From: Micromonospora coriariae
GTDB taxonomy: Bacteria; Actinomycetota; Actinomycetes; Mycobacteriales; Micromonosporaceae
Direction of reading: 5' to 3'
Assembly: GCF_900091455.1 (NCBI RefSeq)
Contig: NZ_LT607412.1
Location: 6,324,001 to 6,388,000, forward strand
DNA length: 64,000 nt
The notes beneath the pieces are model-generated. The model was not told the DNA's origin. It searched no databases and was given only the letters and a program-made list of their open reading frames with translations. Of the stretch, positions 16,589-25,022 are shown piece after piece. The number at the start of each line of letters is the position of its first letter. Within the stretch, counting starts at the first letter, position 1. Both the position numbers and the translations under genes were made by a program.

Positions 16589-16610
16589 CTAGGGCATCCT
16601 AGGAACCTAG
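16589..16610. promoter_or_regulatory. Three-half-site CTAGG/CCTAG operator upstream of the GntR gene
   Basis: Two perfect, overlapping inverted repeats share a half site: CTAGG-4-CCTAG at 16589-16602 and CTAGG-2-CCTAG at 16599-16610. They end 20 bp upstream of the ATG of the GntR regulator. Palindromes of this size placed over a promoter suit GntR-family dimers, so autoregulation is likely. The mixed spacing (4 and 2) is unusual and may reflect two occupancy states. Confidence 0.6.
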
Positions 16611-16630
16611 CTGTGATCGAGGAGGCGGGT

Positions 16631-17422
16631 ATGCAGATCAACCCCGGGGCCGCCGAGTTCCCGCACAGGCAGATCGCCGCGCAGCTCAAGGCCCAGGTCC
16701 GCCGCGGCGACTGGGCGCCGGGCGAGCGACTGCCGTCCATCCCGGCCATCGCCGAGATGTTCGGCGTCGCCAAGCAGACAGTGCAACGCGCCGTCGACCA
16801 GCTGCGGGTCGAGGGCATCCTGATCACCAAACCCGGCTCCGGTACGTACGTCCGGGGCACCCGCCGCCGGCTCAACCGGCTCTCCCGCGGCCGGTACGGC
16901 GGCTTCCGGGGCTACCACACCGACCTGGCCGCCCGGTACCGGCAACAGCTCGTCTCGGTCGGCCGCTCCCCCGCCCCCGCCGAGGTCGCCGACGCGTTCG
17001 GCGTCCCCGACGGCACCGACCTGCTCTGCCGCCGGCACCTGGTCCGCACCGACGACTCCCCCGTCGAGGTGGGCGCCTCCTGGTTCCTGCCCGCCGACAC
17101 CGCCGGCACCTCGCTGGAGCGCGCCGAGGCGTTCGGCCGGCCGCTCTACCAGGAGGCCGAGGAAGCCACCGGGCGGCGGTACGTCTCGGCCACCGACACG
17201 ATAAGCGCTCGCCAGCCCAGCCGGGAGGAGGCCGAGACCCTTCAGATCCGGCCCGACACACCGGTGCTGCACCTGCTGCACGTCGCGTACGACGCCCACC
17301 GCAAGCCGATCGAGGTCGCCCAGGCCACCTGGCCCGGCCCGATGACCACCCTCACCGAGGAGTACAAGATCCCCGCCCCAACCCCAGACCCGACCCCCGA
17401 CCCGGGCCTGGTCCTGGGCTGA
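16631..17422 (+). CDS. GntR-family regulator with UTRA domain (HutC-like)
   Basis: This is a 263-residue transcription factor. Residues 1-75 are a GntR winged helix (IAAQLKAQVRRGDWAPGERLPSI, then TVQRAVDQLRVEGILITKPG). Residues about 95-245 form a UTRA ligand-binding domain (ISARQPSREEAETLQI and PVLHLLHVAYDAHRKPIEV). ATG 16631 is chosen because GAGGAGG lies just upstream. HutC/KorSA-type regulators of this shape occur both in AICEs and in the chromosome. This one is separated from the element by metH and PAC2 and is probably chromosomal. The effector is unknown. The C-terminus is a short Pro/Asp repeat tail. Confidence 0.88.
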   Translation: MQINPGAAEFPHRQIAAQLKAQVRRGDWAPGERLPSIPAIAEMFGVAKQTVQRAVDQLRVEGILITKPGSGTYVRGTRRRLNRLSRGRYGGFRGYHTDLAARYRQQLVSVGRSPAPAEVADAFGVPDGTDLLCRRHLVRTDDSPVEVGASWFLPADTAGTSLERAEAFGRPLYQEAEEATGRRYVSATDTISARQPSREEAETLQIRPDTPVLHLLHVAYDAHRKPIEVAQATWPGPMTTLTEEYKIPAPTPDPTPDPGLVLG

Positions 17423-17477
17423 ACCGCCCGCAGCCCACCCAAAGCCCGCCCGCGCCGCTCACGCCGCTCACCCTGTC

Positions 17478-17532
17478 GATCATGAAGTTGTTACCGCCTG
17501 CCGCGGCGTGTCGGGGCAATAACTCCATGATC
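17478..17532. repeat. REP-like imperfect palindrome
   Basis: Arms 17478-17495 and 17515-17532 pair at 15 of 18 positions around a GC-rich centre, in the gap between the convergent GntR and mshC genes. The arm begins gatcatgaagttgtt, an AT-richer sequence than its surroundings. It may serve as a bidirectional terminator for both genes. It looks like a dispersed intergenic repeat of these genomes, which is from memory. Confidence 0.6.
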
Positions 17533-17573
17533 AACGGGGGCAGAGAGGGAGGACGCCCCGGGGGTGGGGGTTG

Positions 17574-18812
17574 TTAGAGGTGGATGCCGAGGAGGGCGTC
17601 TACCGTCTTGGCGAACAGGGCCGGGGCTTCCGGGTCGTCCGTCGCGCCGGCGAGGGTTGCGTCGGCCCAGCGGTCGGCGACCGCCAGGGCCCCGGGGGTG
17701 TCCAGGTCGTCGGCCAGGCGTTCGCGTACCCCGGCCAGCAGCTCCGCCCCGGACGGTCCGGCGGGCGCGGCGGCGGCCCGGCGCCAGCGCGCCAGCCGGT
17801 CCTGGGCGGCGGTCAGCAGTTCGTCGGTCCACGTGCGGTCGCTGCGGTAGTGGCCGGAGATCAGGGCCAGTCGGACCGCCATCGGGTCGATCTTGTCGGC
17901 GCGCAGCCGGGAGACGAAGACCAGGTTGCCGCGGGACTTGGACATCTTCTCGCCGTCCAGGCCGATCATGCCGGCGTGCACGTAGTGCTCGGCGAACGGC
18001 GACTGACCGGTGAGCCGCTCGGCGTGCGCGGCGGACGCCTCGTGGTGCGGGAACAGCAGGTCGTTGCCGCCGCCCTGCACGTCGATCCGGTCACCGAGCA
18101 GGTTCAGCGCGATCACCGCGCACTCGATGTGCCAACCCGGGCGGCCCGGACCCAGCTCGCCACCGGGCCAGGACGGCTCGCCCTCGCGGGCGCCGCGCCA
18201 CAGTAGCGGGTCCAGCGGGTCGCGTTTGCCGGCCCGGTCCGGGTCACCGCCGCGCTCCGGGAAGATCTCCAGCATCTGCTCCCGGGTCAGGTTCGACTCG
18301 TAGCCGTACCGGCCGGTGGCGGAGACGTCGAAGTAGACATCCCCGGTGCCGTCGTCGAGCCGGTACGCGGCCCCGTCCTTGAGCAGCACCTCGACCTTGT
18401 CGGCGATGTCCGGGATCGACTCGACCGCGCCCACGTAGTGCTCCGGCGGGATGATCCGCAGCGCCTCCATGTCCTCCCGGAACAGCGCCGTCTCGCGCAT
18501 CGCCAGGACCACCCAGTCCTCGCCGTCACGGGCGGCCCGCTCCAGCAGTGGGTCGTCGATGTCGGTGACGTTCTGCACGTACCGCACCGGACGGCCGGCG
18601 TCGCGCCACATCCGCTGCACCAGGTCAAAGGTGATCATCGTGGCGGCGTGGCCGAGGTGCGTGGCGTCGTACGGGGTGATGCCGCAGACGTACATGCTTC
18701 CCGCGTCGGACGGCTCACTCGGGTGGACACCCTGCCGCGCCGAGTCGTACAACGCCAACGGCTCGCCCCTGCCCGGCAGCCGTGGCACCTCGTGTCCCGC
18801 CCAAGACTCCAT
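17574..18812 (-). CDS. mshC: Mycothiol biosynthesis cysteine ligase
   Basis: This 412-residue protein joins L-cysteine to glucosaminyl-inositol in an ATP-dependent step of mycothiol synthesis. It is a cysteinyl-tRNA synthetase paralogue. The HIGH signature is THLGHA at 51-56, a zinc cysteine is Cys43 in [12 protein letters not shown], and the KMSKS loop is at 289-293. The C-terminal anticodon-binding domain of true CysRS is absent, which with the length and the [10 protein letters not shown] form identifies MshC. It is the downstream member of the conserved same-strand cluster with SCO1664, DUF3090 and a histidine phosphatase. Confidence 0.95.
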   Translation of the reverse strand: MESWAGHEVPRLPGRGEPLALYDSARQGVHPSEPSDAGSMYVCGITPYDATHLGHAATMITFDLVQRMWRDAGRPVRYVQNVTDIDDPLLERAARDGEDWVVLAMRETALFREDMEALRIIPPEHYVGAVESIPDIADKVEVLLKDGAAYRLDDGTGDVYFDVSATGRYGYESNLTREQMLEIFPERGGDPDRAGKRDPLDPLLWRGAREGEPSWPGGELGPGRPGWHIECAVIALNLLGDRIDVQGGGNDLLFPHHEASAAHAERLTGQSPFAEHYVHAGMIGLDGEKMSKSRGNLVFVSRLRADKIDPMAVRLALISGHYRSDRTWTDELLTAAQDRLARWRRAAAAPAGPSGAELLAGVRERLADDLDTPGALAVADRWADATLAGATDDPEAPALFAKTVDALLGIHL

Positions 18813-18878
18813 GACCTCAGCCTAGCCAGCGCCAGGACCGCCTCGGGCCGCCCCACGGGTGATCAAGATGACAGCTGA

Positions 18879-19697
18879 TCACATGGGCGGCCAGGGCACC
18901 GCCGGCCAGTCCTCGGGCGGCTGCGGGAAACGGCCGGTCTGCCGCAACACGTCGACCCGGGCGGCCAGCTCGGCGATCTCGCTGATCGTCAGGTGGTCGG
19001 CCAGCTCCGCGCCGAGTGCCCCGGAGACCTGGCCGGCGAGCCCGTCGAGCATCTCCACGGCGTCCGGTGGCAGCTGCTTCCCGGCCCAGCCCCAGAGGAC
19101 CGTACGCAGCTTGTCCTCGACGTGGAAGCTCACCCCGTGGTCCACGCCGTAGATCCGGTCGTCGGCGCCGACCAGCACGTGGCCGCCCTTACGGTCGGCG
19201 TTGTTGATCACCGCGTCGAGCACCGCGAGCCGGGCCAGCCGCGGGTCGTCGGCGTGGGCGAGGGCGTACGCGGCGCCGTCGTCGTCACGGGCGGCGGCGA
19301 TCGGGAACCAGCGCGGCGGCAGCTCCTCGGCGGGCACGAACCCGACCAGCGGTTCGGCGTCCTCCGGCTCGTCGATCCAGAGCTGGCAGGAGCCCGGCCC
19401 GAACGGGCCGTCGCGGAGCACGGTGGGCGGCACCAGGTCCCATCCGGTGGCCCGGGAGACCAGGTACGCCGAGACCTCCCGGCCGGCGAGGGTGCCGTCG
19501 GGGAAGTCCCAGAGTGGGCGCTCGCCACGGACCGGCTTGTAGACACAGCGGGCGGTCAACCCGTCGAGGGTCAGGATGCCGCGCAGCGTGGTGTTCGACG
19601 CGTCGACCAGCCGACCCTCCAGGTCGAGCGCGCCGTCACGCAACAGCCGCAGCGCGGCGTCGCCGTCCTGGCGAGGCTGGAGGCCGGACGACGTCAC
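18879..19697 (-). CDS. SCO1664 family protein (PI3/4-kinase-like fold)
   Basis: This 272-residue protein belongs to an actinobacterial family that always travels with DUF3090 and MshC genes. Kinase-like pieces are visible: CVYKPVRGERPLWDFPDG (nucleotide-binding lysine region, about 60-77), VLDAVINNADRKGGHVLV (catalytic-loop-like, about 175-192) and YGVDHGVSFH (metal Asp-like, about 200-209). These resemble phosphatidylinositol 3/4-kinase-type folds. The substrate is unknown. GTG 19697 is chosen because it overlaps the DUF3090 stop (GTGA). Confidence 0.85.
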   Translation of the reverse strand: MTSSGLQPRQDGDAALRLLRDGALDLEGRLVDASNTTLRGILTLDGLTARCVYKPVRGERPLWDFPDGTLAGREVSAYLVSRATGWDLVPPTVLRDGPFGPGSCQLWIDEPEDAEPLVGFVPAEELPPRWFPIAAARDDDGAAYALAHADDPRLARLAVLDAVINNADRKGGHVLVGADDRIYGVDHGVSFHVEDKLRTVLWGWAGKQLPPDAVEMLDGLAGQVSGALGAELADHLTISEIAELAARVDVLRQTGRFPQPPEDWPAVPWPPM

Positions 19698-20275
19698 CGG
19701 TGGTAACCGTTGTGCCGCGGGCAGAGGTGCCCGGCGGGGTCCAACGGCTGGCCGCACAGCGGGCACGGCGGCCGGCCCGCGTTCACCACTCGCCGGGCCC
19801 GCTCGATGAACTGGCGGGTCGCCTGCGGGGTGAGCCGGACCCGGAGCCGGTCCAGGTCCTCGTCCGGCTCGTCGTCCTCGTCGTCGTCCTCGTCGTCGTC
19901 CTCGTCGCCCAGCTCGACCTCGGCTTCGACCTCGCCGGCGGCGATCGCTTCGATCACCACGGTCGCGGTGTCCACGTCGAAGGCCAGCCCGAGGGTGCCG
20001 ACCCGGAACTCCTCGTCGACCGGAGTGTCCAGCGGCTCGTTGTCGCCCACCACCGGCGCCAGCTCGGGCAGGTCCACGCCGAAGCGCCGCTGCGCCTCGG
20101 TCAGTAGCTCTTCCAGCTTCTCGGCGAGCAGGGACACCTGGACCTTCTCCAGCGCGACGCTGACCAGCCGGCCGCCGCCGCGAGCCTGCAGGAAGAACGT
20201 GCGCTCCCCCGGCGGGCCGACGGTCCCGGCGACGAACCGCTCCGGCGGCTCGAAGGCGTGCACCTGGTGGGTCAT
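19694..20275 (-). CDS. DUF3090 family protein
   Basis: This 193-residue protein has the DUF3090 start (VHAFEPPERFVAGTVGPPG) and a C-terminal zinc-finger-like end (CPLCGQPLDP, then CPRHNGY). Between them, residues near 127-145 form a run of aspartate and glutamate encoded by near-identical triplets, which may vary in length between strains. It precedes the SCO1664 gene with a 4-base overlap. The family is conserved in actinobacteria, is of unknown function, and is linked to mshC by gene order. Confidence 0.88.
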   Translation of the reverse strand: MTHQVHAFEPPERFVAGTVGPPGERTFFLQARGGGRLVSVALEKVQVSLLAEKLEELLTEAQRRFGVDLPELAPVVGDNEPLDTPVDEEFRVGTLGLAFDVDTATVVIEAIAAGEVEAEVELGDEDDDEDDDEDDEPDEDLDRLRVRLTPQATRQFIERARRVVNAGRPPCPLCGQPLDPAGHLCPRHNGYHR

Positions 20276-20459
20276 ACCCACGACCCTATCCGGCCCGCCA
20301 TGGCATCGCGCACCCCACCGACCCGAATCGCCCCGGCGGCGGCGCGCCCGGCGTAACGGTGGCTGCACCCGGGCGTGGCGGCCCGTCCGCCGCCTGCCGG
20401 CACCCGAGACGGACGGCCTGCACCGGTTCGGTAGGTGGGCGGGAGTGTCGCTGCCAAGG

Positions 20460-21164
20460 TCATCGCGAAGCACCAGCCCCACCGCCGACGGCCGCGTCGG
20501 AATCACCCGCACGGGTCGCGCGCCGACGCCGCTTGCGCGGCGGCGGCACCAGCGCGGCGAGGTCGCCCCCGGTGTCGTTGAGCCGGATCAGGAACGGCCG
20601 CAGCGGCGTGAACCGGATCGCGGTCACCGACGCCGGGTCGGCCACGATCCGCTGAAAAAGATCCAGGTGTACGCCGAGAGCGTCCGCCACGATGGCCTTG
20701 ATCACATCACCGTGGCTGCAGGCCAGCCAGACCGCCTCGGGCCCGTGCTCGGCGCTCACCCGGGCGTCCCATGAGCGGACCGCCGCCACCGCACGCGCCG
20801 CCATCGCGGCCATCGCCTCCCCTTCCGGAAAGACCACCGCGCTGGGGTGCTGCTGGACCACCGGCCAGAGCGGCTCCTTGGCGAGCTTCTTCAGCGGCTG
20901 TCCCTCCCAGCTGCCGTAGTCACACTCGATCAGCCCCTCCTCGACCACCGGAGCGGCCTGCGGAAGCGCCAGCTCCAGCGTCTGCCGGCAGCGGATCAGC
21001 GGACTCGTCACCACCGCCGCGAGCGGCACCCCCCGCAGCCGCTCGCCCACCGCGCTCGCCTGGGCCCGGCCCGTCTCGTCCAACTCGACGGGCTGGCGGC
21101 CAGCCAGGCCGCCGTCCGCGTTCGCGGTCGTCCGGCCGTGTCGCAGAAGCAGAAGGGTCGCCAC
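20460..21164 (-). CDS. Histidine phosphatase (MSMEG_4193-like)
   Basis: This 234-residue enzyme belongs to the phosphoglycerate-mutase-like superfamily. The catalytic motif LLRHGRTTANADGGLAG begins at residue 6. Glu in IECDYGSWEG (about 79-88) and the second His in ACSHGDVIKAI (about 150) complete the active site. A basic tail (PPRKRRRRATRAG) ends the protein. It is the first gene of the phosphatase-DUF3090-SCO1664-mshC group, a conserved actinobacterial order. The physiological substrate is not known. Confidence 0.88.
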   Translation of the reverse strand: MATLLLLRHGRTTANADGGLAGRQPVELDETGRAQASAVGERLRGVPLAAVVTSPLIRCRQTLELALPQAAPVVEEGLIECDYGSWEGQPLKKLAKEPLWPVVQQHPSAVVFPEGEAMAAMAARAVAAVRSWDARVSAEHGPEAVWLACSHGDVIKAIVADALGVHLDLFQRIVADPASVTAIRFTPLRPFLIRLNDTGGDLAALVPPPRKRRRRATRAGDSDAAVGGGAGASR

Positions 21165-21401
21165 GGGACCACCCTATGACCTGCTCCAGGCAGGTGATCG
21201 TCGCGGGCTCCCCGGTGGGACTGCCCGAATGTCGGGTTGCGTGATGAACGCTGTCCCTGCTGGCTCGCTGCGATGGTTTGGTTCGGGGATGCCGGAATCC
21301 GTCTCGGGCTTGACCGGCGGTGCTGACGATCCCCGGCGGGTTGTTCGGTCCGCCTCTGCGATGGGCGCGGCCCGGCCACCCTCACTCGTGGTCGCTGTGG
21401 T

Positions 21402-21449
21402 GAGCGGTATACCTGTGAGGCATAAATATGCCTCTGAGGTATACCGCTC
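21402..21449. repeat. 48-bp near-perfect palindrome
   Basis: Outer arms of 13 bp (gagcggtatacct and its complement) and inner arms of 8 bp (gaggcata and its complement) are separated by a two-base mismatch on each side, with an AT-rich centre. The AT-rich inner part contrasts with the flanking GC-rich DNA. It resembles a dispersed palindromic repeat. A tight DNA or RNA hairpin is expected. Confidence 0.75.
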
Positions 21450-21487
21450 GGGTGACCACCTCGCCGGGGACGCGCCTCGGTCACGGT

Positions 21488-21561
21488 GATCGACTCGATG
21501 TCGGCGATGTCGGGGTGTCCCGGCCTGCGGATGGCCCGATATCGGCGATACCGAGTCGATC
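21488..21561 (+). repeat. 74-bp palindromic repeat, copy 1
   Basis: The 27-bp arms pair at 23 of 27 positions. A second copy of exactly the same length lies at 52229-52302 in opposite orientation and agrees at about 61 of 74 positions, with the outer gatcgactcg and the central ggtgtcccggcc conserved. This is a dispersed intergenic repeat family of REP or small MITE type. Confidence 0.8.
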
Positions 21562-21663
21562 TACCTCAGCCGGTCGAGCTGGCGGCGCGACGACCGGCGA
21601 TCCCGCGCGTCGAATGTCCGGTATCGGGGTTTCTGGGCTGTGACCGGGCGCATCCGTGGGCCG

Positions 21664-21880
21664 GAATCGTGGGCCGGCGGGGGTCGTTACACACCCTGAC
21701 GATCGCAGCACCACCACCGCCCCCCGGTGGTTGAGATGGTGGCCCGGCCCGGGTGGGAATGCCCCCCGGCGGCCGGTCGTTGCAGACCCCCTGAACGACC
21801 GCACCAGCACCCGCTCACCCAGGGTGCCGACGGATGGGCCACCCCCGGAATGAGCCCGGCCCGGCGGTCGTTACACAGAC
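21664..21880 (+). repeat. Three direct repeats with ~92-bp period
   Basis: The core ggcggtcgttacaca-like motif recurs at 21683, 21776 and 21867 (start of gtcgtt), with spacings of 93 and 91 bp. Each is preceded by a ggaat...cccggc-type segment, and the first two are followed by an arm that reads as its rough complement (gacgatcgc, gaacgaccgc). The array ends about 150 bp before the secreted lysozyme-like gene and could be a cluster of regulator sites for it. Confidence 0.55.
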
Positions 21881-22031
21881 CCGGCGCCACGAGCCCCCGC
21901 CCGTAGGCCGCCGACCTCAAAGACTTTCCCCCCTGTAGTTGTTGAAAGCGCCCGACGAGGTGCTCGCACCCTGCGCCGTTTCCCCCGGATCGCCGCGCGG
22001 GTGTCTACCCCCGTGAAGGAGCTGACCCCTC

Positions 22032-22586
22032 ATGAACACGATCATTCGTAAGAGCATGCTGTCCGTTGCTGGTCTCGCGTTCGCCGGTGGTGTGTTCGCC
22101 GGTCCGATCGCCGCGCACGCCGCGACCCCCGTCGTGGACGGCAAGCCCGCCGCCGTGGCGGTGGCCAAGGTGCAGGGCGCGCAGTCGCACATCGACCTGA
22201 ACGACGAGCAGACCGCGAACGTCAAGGCGATCATCGCCGCGACGAAGAAGGCCGGCCTGCCCGAGCGGGCCGCGGTCATCTCGATCGCCACGAGCCTGCA
22301 GGAGTCGAAGCTGGAGAACCTGGGCCACCTCGGCGACATGAACGACCATGACTCGCTGGGCCTGTTCCAGCAGCGCCCCTCCAGTGGTTGGGGCACACCG
22401 GAGCAGATCACCAACCCCGAGTACTCGACCACCGCGTTCCTCAAGGGTCTCAAGCAGGTCGACGGGTGGCAGGACATGGCGTTGACCGACGCCGCGCAGA
22501 CCGTGCAGGTCTCGGCCTACCCGGATGCCTACGCCCAGTGGGAGCAGCAGGCCGCCGACCTGGTCGCCCAGCACTGGAACAGCTGA
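22032..22586 (+). CDS. Secreted lysozyme-like protein (putative transglycosylase)
   Basis: This is a 184-residue exported protein. The signal peptide spans residues 1-30 (basic NTIIRKS start, hydrophobic core, then AHA-A cleavage site). The mature part has a helix-rich domain with ERAAVISIATSLQESKLENL, where the Glu may be catalytic. DSLGLFQQRPSSGWGTPEQI follows, a segment shared by many actinobacterial cell-wall hydrolases with a lysozyme-like fold. It probably cleaves peptidoglycan during growth. It is preceded by an unusually repeat-rich leader region and followed by a strong hairpin, so it is a single-gene unit. Confidence 0.78.
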   Translation: MNTIIRKSMLSVAGLAFAGGVFAGPIAAHAATPVVDGKPAAVAVAKVQGAQSHIDLNDEQTANVKAIIAATKKAGLPERAAVISIATSLQESKLENLGHLGDMNDHDSLGLFQQRPSSGWGTPEQITNPEYSTTAFLKGLKQVDGWQDMALTDAAQTVQVSAYPDAYAQWEQQAADLVAQHWNS

Positions 22587-22603
22587 CCCACCGCACACAA
22601 CGA

Positions 22604-22641
22604 CCGCTGGCCGGCACCCCAACCGGGGTGCCGGCCAGCGG
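22604..22641 (+). terminator. Strong hairpin after the lysozyme-like gene
   Basis: A perfect 17-bp stem (22604-22620 with 22625-22641) and a 4-nt loop start 17 bp past the stop. There is no T-run, which is common for actinobacterial terminators. Confidence 0.75.
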
Positions 22642-22811
22642 CGTATCCGCGTCGAGGACCGGCGGGGAATGACACCGGCCGGCGGCGGGTTGTGGACAGT
22701 GTCGGTGTGATCCAGTGTCCCCGGGCCTCACCTAATATTGCCGTCGCGGAACACCGTTCGGCTGGAGCCGCGACGCGCCACTCGCCGAGAGGCGACCTGC
22801 ACACCGACACC

Positions 22812-22849
22812 CAGCGCCGCCCCCAGCCCACCAGCCGGGGGCGGCGCTG
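22812..22849. terminator. Hairpin in the convergent gap before uppP
   Basis: A perfect 13-bp stem (22812-22824 with 22837-22849) has a 12-nt loop. A further 8-bp inverted repeat (22849-22856 with 22867-22874) abuts it. The region 22587-22949 has no gene and carries four hairpins in all, between the convergent lysozyme-like and uppP genes. Confidence 0.5.
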
Positions 22850-22893
22850 TCTGTACCCCGTCCGGAGTACAGACAGCGGGTGGGGGAACGCGG

Positions 22894-22934
22894 ACGGCCC
22901 CCGCCCGCGCCCGGAGGGCGGTGGTGGGGGCCGT
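22894..22934 (-). terminator. Terminator-like hairpin after uppP
   Basis: Nine-base arms (22894-22902 with 22926-22934) enclose a further short GC stem, 16 bp beyond the uppP stop on the minus strand. No T-run follows. Confidence 0.6.
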
Positions 22935-22949
22935 CGACGGATCGGTCGG

Positions 22950-23786
22950 TCAGGTGGCGGTGATCGTCCCGGTCAGCAGCAGGGCGAGTACCAGGGTGCC
23001 CAGCGCGACCCGGTACAGCACGAAGACGTACAGGGTGTGGTGGGCGACGTAGCGGAGCAGCCAGGCGATGGCCGCGTACCCGATGCCGAAGGCGATCACC
23101 GTGGCCACGATCATCTGGGCGACTGTGGGTGCGGACGTGCCCGGGGCGGACGGTTCGAAGACGTCCCCGAGGCTGAACACGCCGGACATGACCACCGCCG
23201 GGATGGCCAGCAGGAACGAGTACCGCGCCGCCGCCTCCCGGGTCAGGTTGAGCAGCAGCCCGGCGGTGAGCGTGCCCCCGGAGCGGGACACCCCCGGGAT
23301 CAGCGCCATGGCCTGGGCGAAGCCCATCACCACGCCGTCCTTCATGCGGAAGTTCTCCAGGGTGCGGGTCTGCCGGCCCCAGTACTCCGCGAACGCCAGC
23401 ACGAACGCGAAGACGATCAGCGTGGTCGCGACGACCCACAGGTTTCGCCCGGCGGTCTTGATCTGGTCCTTGAACACGAAACCGAACAGCCCGATGGGGA
23501 TCGAGCCGACGATCACGTACCAGCCCATCCGGTAGTCGAGGCTGGAGCGCACCGAGCGGTCACGCAGCCCGACCAGCCAGGTCCGGGTGATCCGCCAGAT
23601 GTCCTTGGCGAAGTAGATCAGCACGGCGGCTTCGGTGCCGAGCTGGGTGACCGCGGTGAACGACGCGCCGGCGTCGCGGTCGAAGAAGATCGCCGACGTG
23701 ATCCGTAGGTGCCCCGACGAGCTGACCGGAAGGAACTCGGTCAATCCCTGGACGATGCCCAGGACGATGGCCTCGACCCAGGTCAC
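22950..23786 (-). CDS. uppP: Undecaprenyl-diphosphatase
   Basis: This 278-residue integral membrane enzyme dephosphorylates undecaprenyl diphosphate to recycle the lipid carrier of cell-wall synthesis. It gives background bacitracin resistance. The BacA/UppP signatures are [13 protein letters not shown] at residues 15-27 and [20 protein letters not shown] in the middle of the protein. Around seven or eight hydrophobic segments are visible. GTG 23786 overlaps the stop of the upstream oxidoreductase gene (GTGA), so the two are translationally coupled. Confidence 0.95.
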   Translation of the reverse strand: MTWVEAIVLGIVQGLTEFLPVSSSGHLRITSAIFFDRDAGASFTAVTQLGTEAAVLIYFAKDIWRITRTWLVGLRDRSVRSSLDYRMGWYVIVGSIPIGLFGFVFKDQIKTAGRNLWVVATTLIVFAFVLAFAEYWGRQTRTLENFRMKDGVVMGFAQAMALIPGVSRSGGTLTAGLLLNLTREAAARYSFLLAIPAVVMSGVFSLGDVFEPSAPGTSAPTVAQMIVATVIAFGIGYAAIAWLLRYVAHHTLYVFVLYRVALGTLVLALLLTGTITAT

Positions 23787-24835
23787 TCGCCGACTCCCGA
23801 GAGGTCGAGCGCCTCGGCGACGGTACGGAGGGTCTGCACGCCGCTGTCCCGGTCGGCCACGAACAGGGTCACCGACAGCGTGGTGACGCCTGCGGCGGCG
23901 TACTCCCGCATCCGCTCGGCGATGCGTTCCTTCGGGCCGAGCAGTGAGGTGCGGTCGATGAACTCCATCGGCACCGCGGCGGCCGCGTCGCGCTGCCGCT
24001 TGGCCAGGTACAGGTCCTGCACCTCGCGGGCGGCGTCGCCGTAGCCCATCCGGGTGGCGAGCTGGTTGTAGAAGTTCTGCTGCCGGCTGCCCATCCCGCC
24101 GACGTAGAGCGCGGCGTACCAGCGCACCAGCTCGGCGCAGGAGGCCACGTCGTCGCCGACCACCACCGGCACCGAGGGCACCACGTCGAAGCCGGCCAGT
24201 TCCTTGCCGACCTTGGCCCGCCCGGCGCTGACCGAGGCGAGCTGCTCATCGGCGAACTCTGGGGCGTAGAAGACGGCCAGCCAACCGTCGGCGATCTCGC
24301 CGGCCAGTTCCAGGTTCTTCGGGCCGACCGCGGCCAGGTAGATCGGGATGTGCTCGCGGGGCGGGTGGAAGCCCAGTCGCAGCGCCTTGCCGGGGCCGTC
24401 CGGGAGCGGCAGTGTGTAGTGCTCACCGTCGTACGCCACCTCCTTGCGGGCGATGGCGAGCTTGACGATGTCCACGAACTCGCGGGTCCGGGCCAGGGGC
24501 TTGGCGAAGCGCACCCCGTGCCAGCCCTCGGAGACCTGCGGGCCGGAGACGCCGAGGCCGAGCCGGAACCGGCCGCCGGAGAGCGCGTCGATGGTGGCGG
24601 CGGTCATCGCGGTGGCCGCCGGCGTACGGGCCGGGATCTGCATCACCGCGGCGCCCACGTCGATCCGTTCGGTCTGGCCGGCCATCCAGGCGAGCATGCT
24701 GGGCGAGTCGGAGCCGTAGGCCTCCGCGGCCCACACCACCGAGTAGCCGAGCCGGTCCGCTTCCTGGGCCAGCGCCAGGTGGTCTGCTGGCGTGCTCCAC
24801 GCCGTCTGGTATCCGAGGCTGAGCCCGAGTCGCAC
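23783..24835 (-). CDS. LLM-class F420-dependent oxidoreductase
   Basis: This 350-residue protein has the luciferase-like barrel typical of coenzyme F420-dependent enzymes. Visible segments are the N-terminal [17 protein letters not shown] near residue 37, [26 protein letters not shown] near 86-111, and [24 protein letters not shown] near 164-187. This is the order of TIGR03559-like actinobacterial LLM proteins. The substrate is unknown. GTG 24835 has GGGGGAGG upstream. It forms an operon with uppP. Confidence 0.9.
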   Translation of the reverse strand: MRLGLSLGYQTAWSTPADHLALAQEADRLGYSVVWAAEAYGSDSPSMLAWMAGQTERIDVGAAVMQIPARTPAATAMTAATIDALSGGRFRLGLGVSGPQVSEGWHGVRFAKPLARTREFVDIVKLAIARKEVAYDGEHYTLPLPDGPGKALRLGFHPPREHIPIYLAAVGPKNLELAGEIADGWLAVFYAPEFADEQLASVSAGRAKVGKELAGFDVVPSVPVVVGDDVASCAELVRWYAALYVGGMGSRQQNFYNQLATRMGYGDAAREVQDLYLAKRQRDAAAAVPMEFIDRTSLLGPKERIAERMREYAAAGVTTLSVTLFVADRDSGVQTLRTVAEALDLSGVGE

Positions 24836-25022
24836 TGGTCCTCCCCCATCCGTGGCACAGGTCGCATCAGGTTACGCAATGCCGATTACTGCCTCGATCA
24901 CCGGCTCGCCACCAATGATCCCCCGTCCGTCGGGGTACCCACGGCCGGCGGAACCGGCAGAACCGGCAGAGATGACGGGAGCGAGGATATCGGTGGCGGC
25001 GGGTTCGAAATAAGGTTCACCC

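Larger units (their letters stand above)
21165..22031. other. 867-bp repeat-rich intergenic region
   Basis: There is no convincing gene. It holds two palindromic elements (21402-21449 and 21488-21561) and three degenerate direct repeats with a period of about 92 bp (from about 21664 to 21880). The upstream region and ribosome binding site (GAAGGAG at 22015-22021) of the secreted lysozyme-like gene follow. Confidence 0.7.

Noticed and set aside
21900..22031. c-di-AMP (ydaO-type) riboswitch before the secreted lysozyme-like gene
   Set aside because: Actinobacterial cell-wall hydrolase genes often have one, but the expected conserved segments are not clear here. An Infernal search would settle it.
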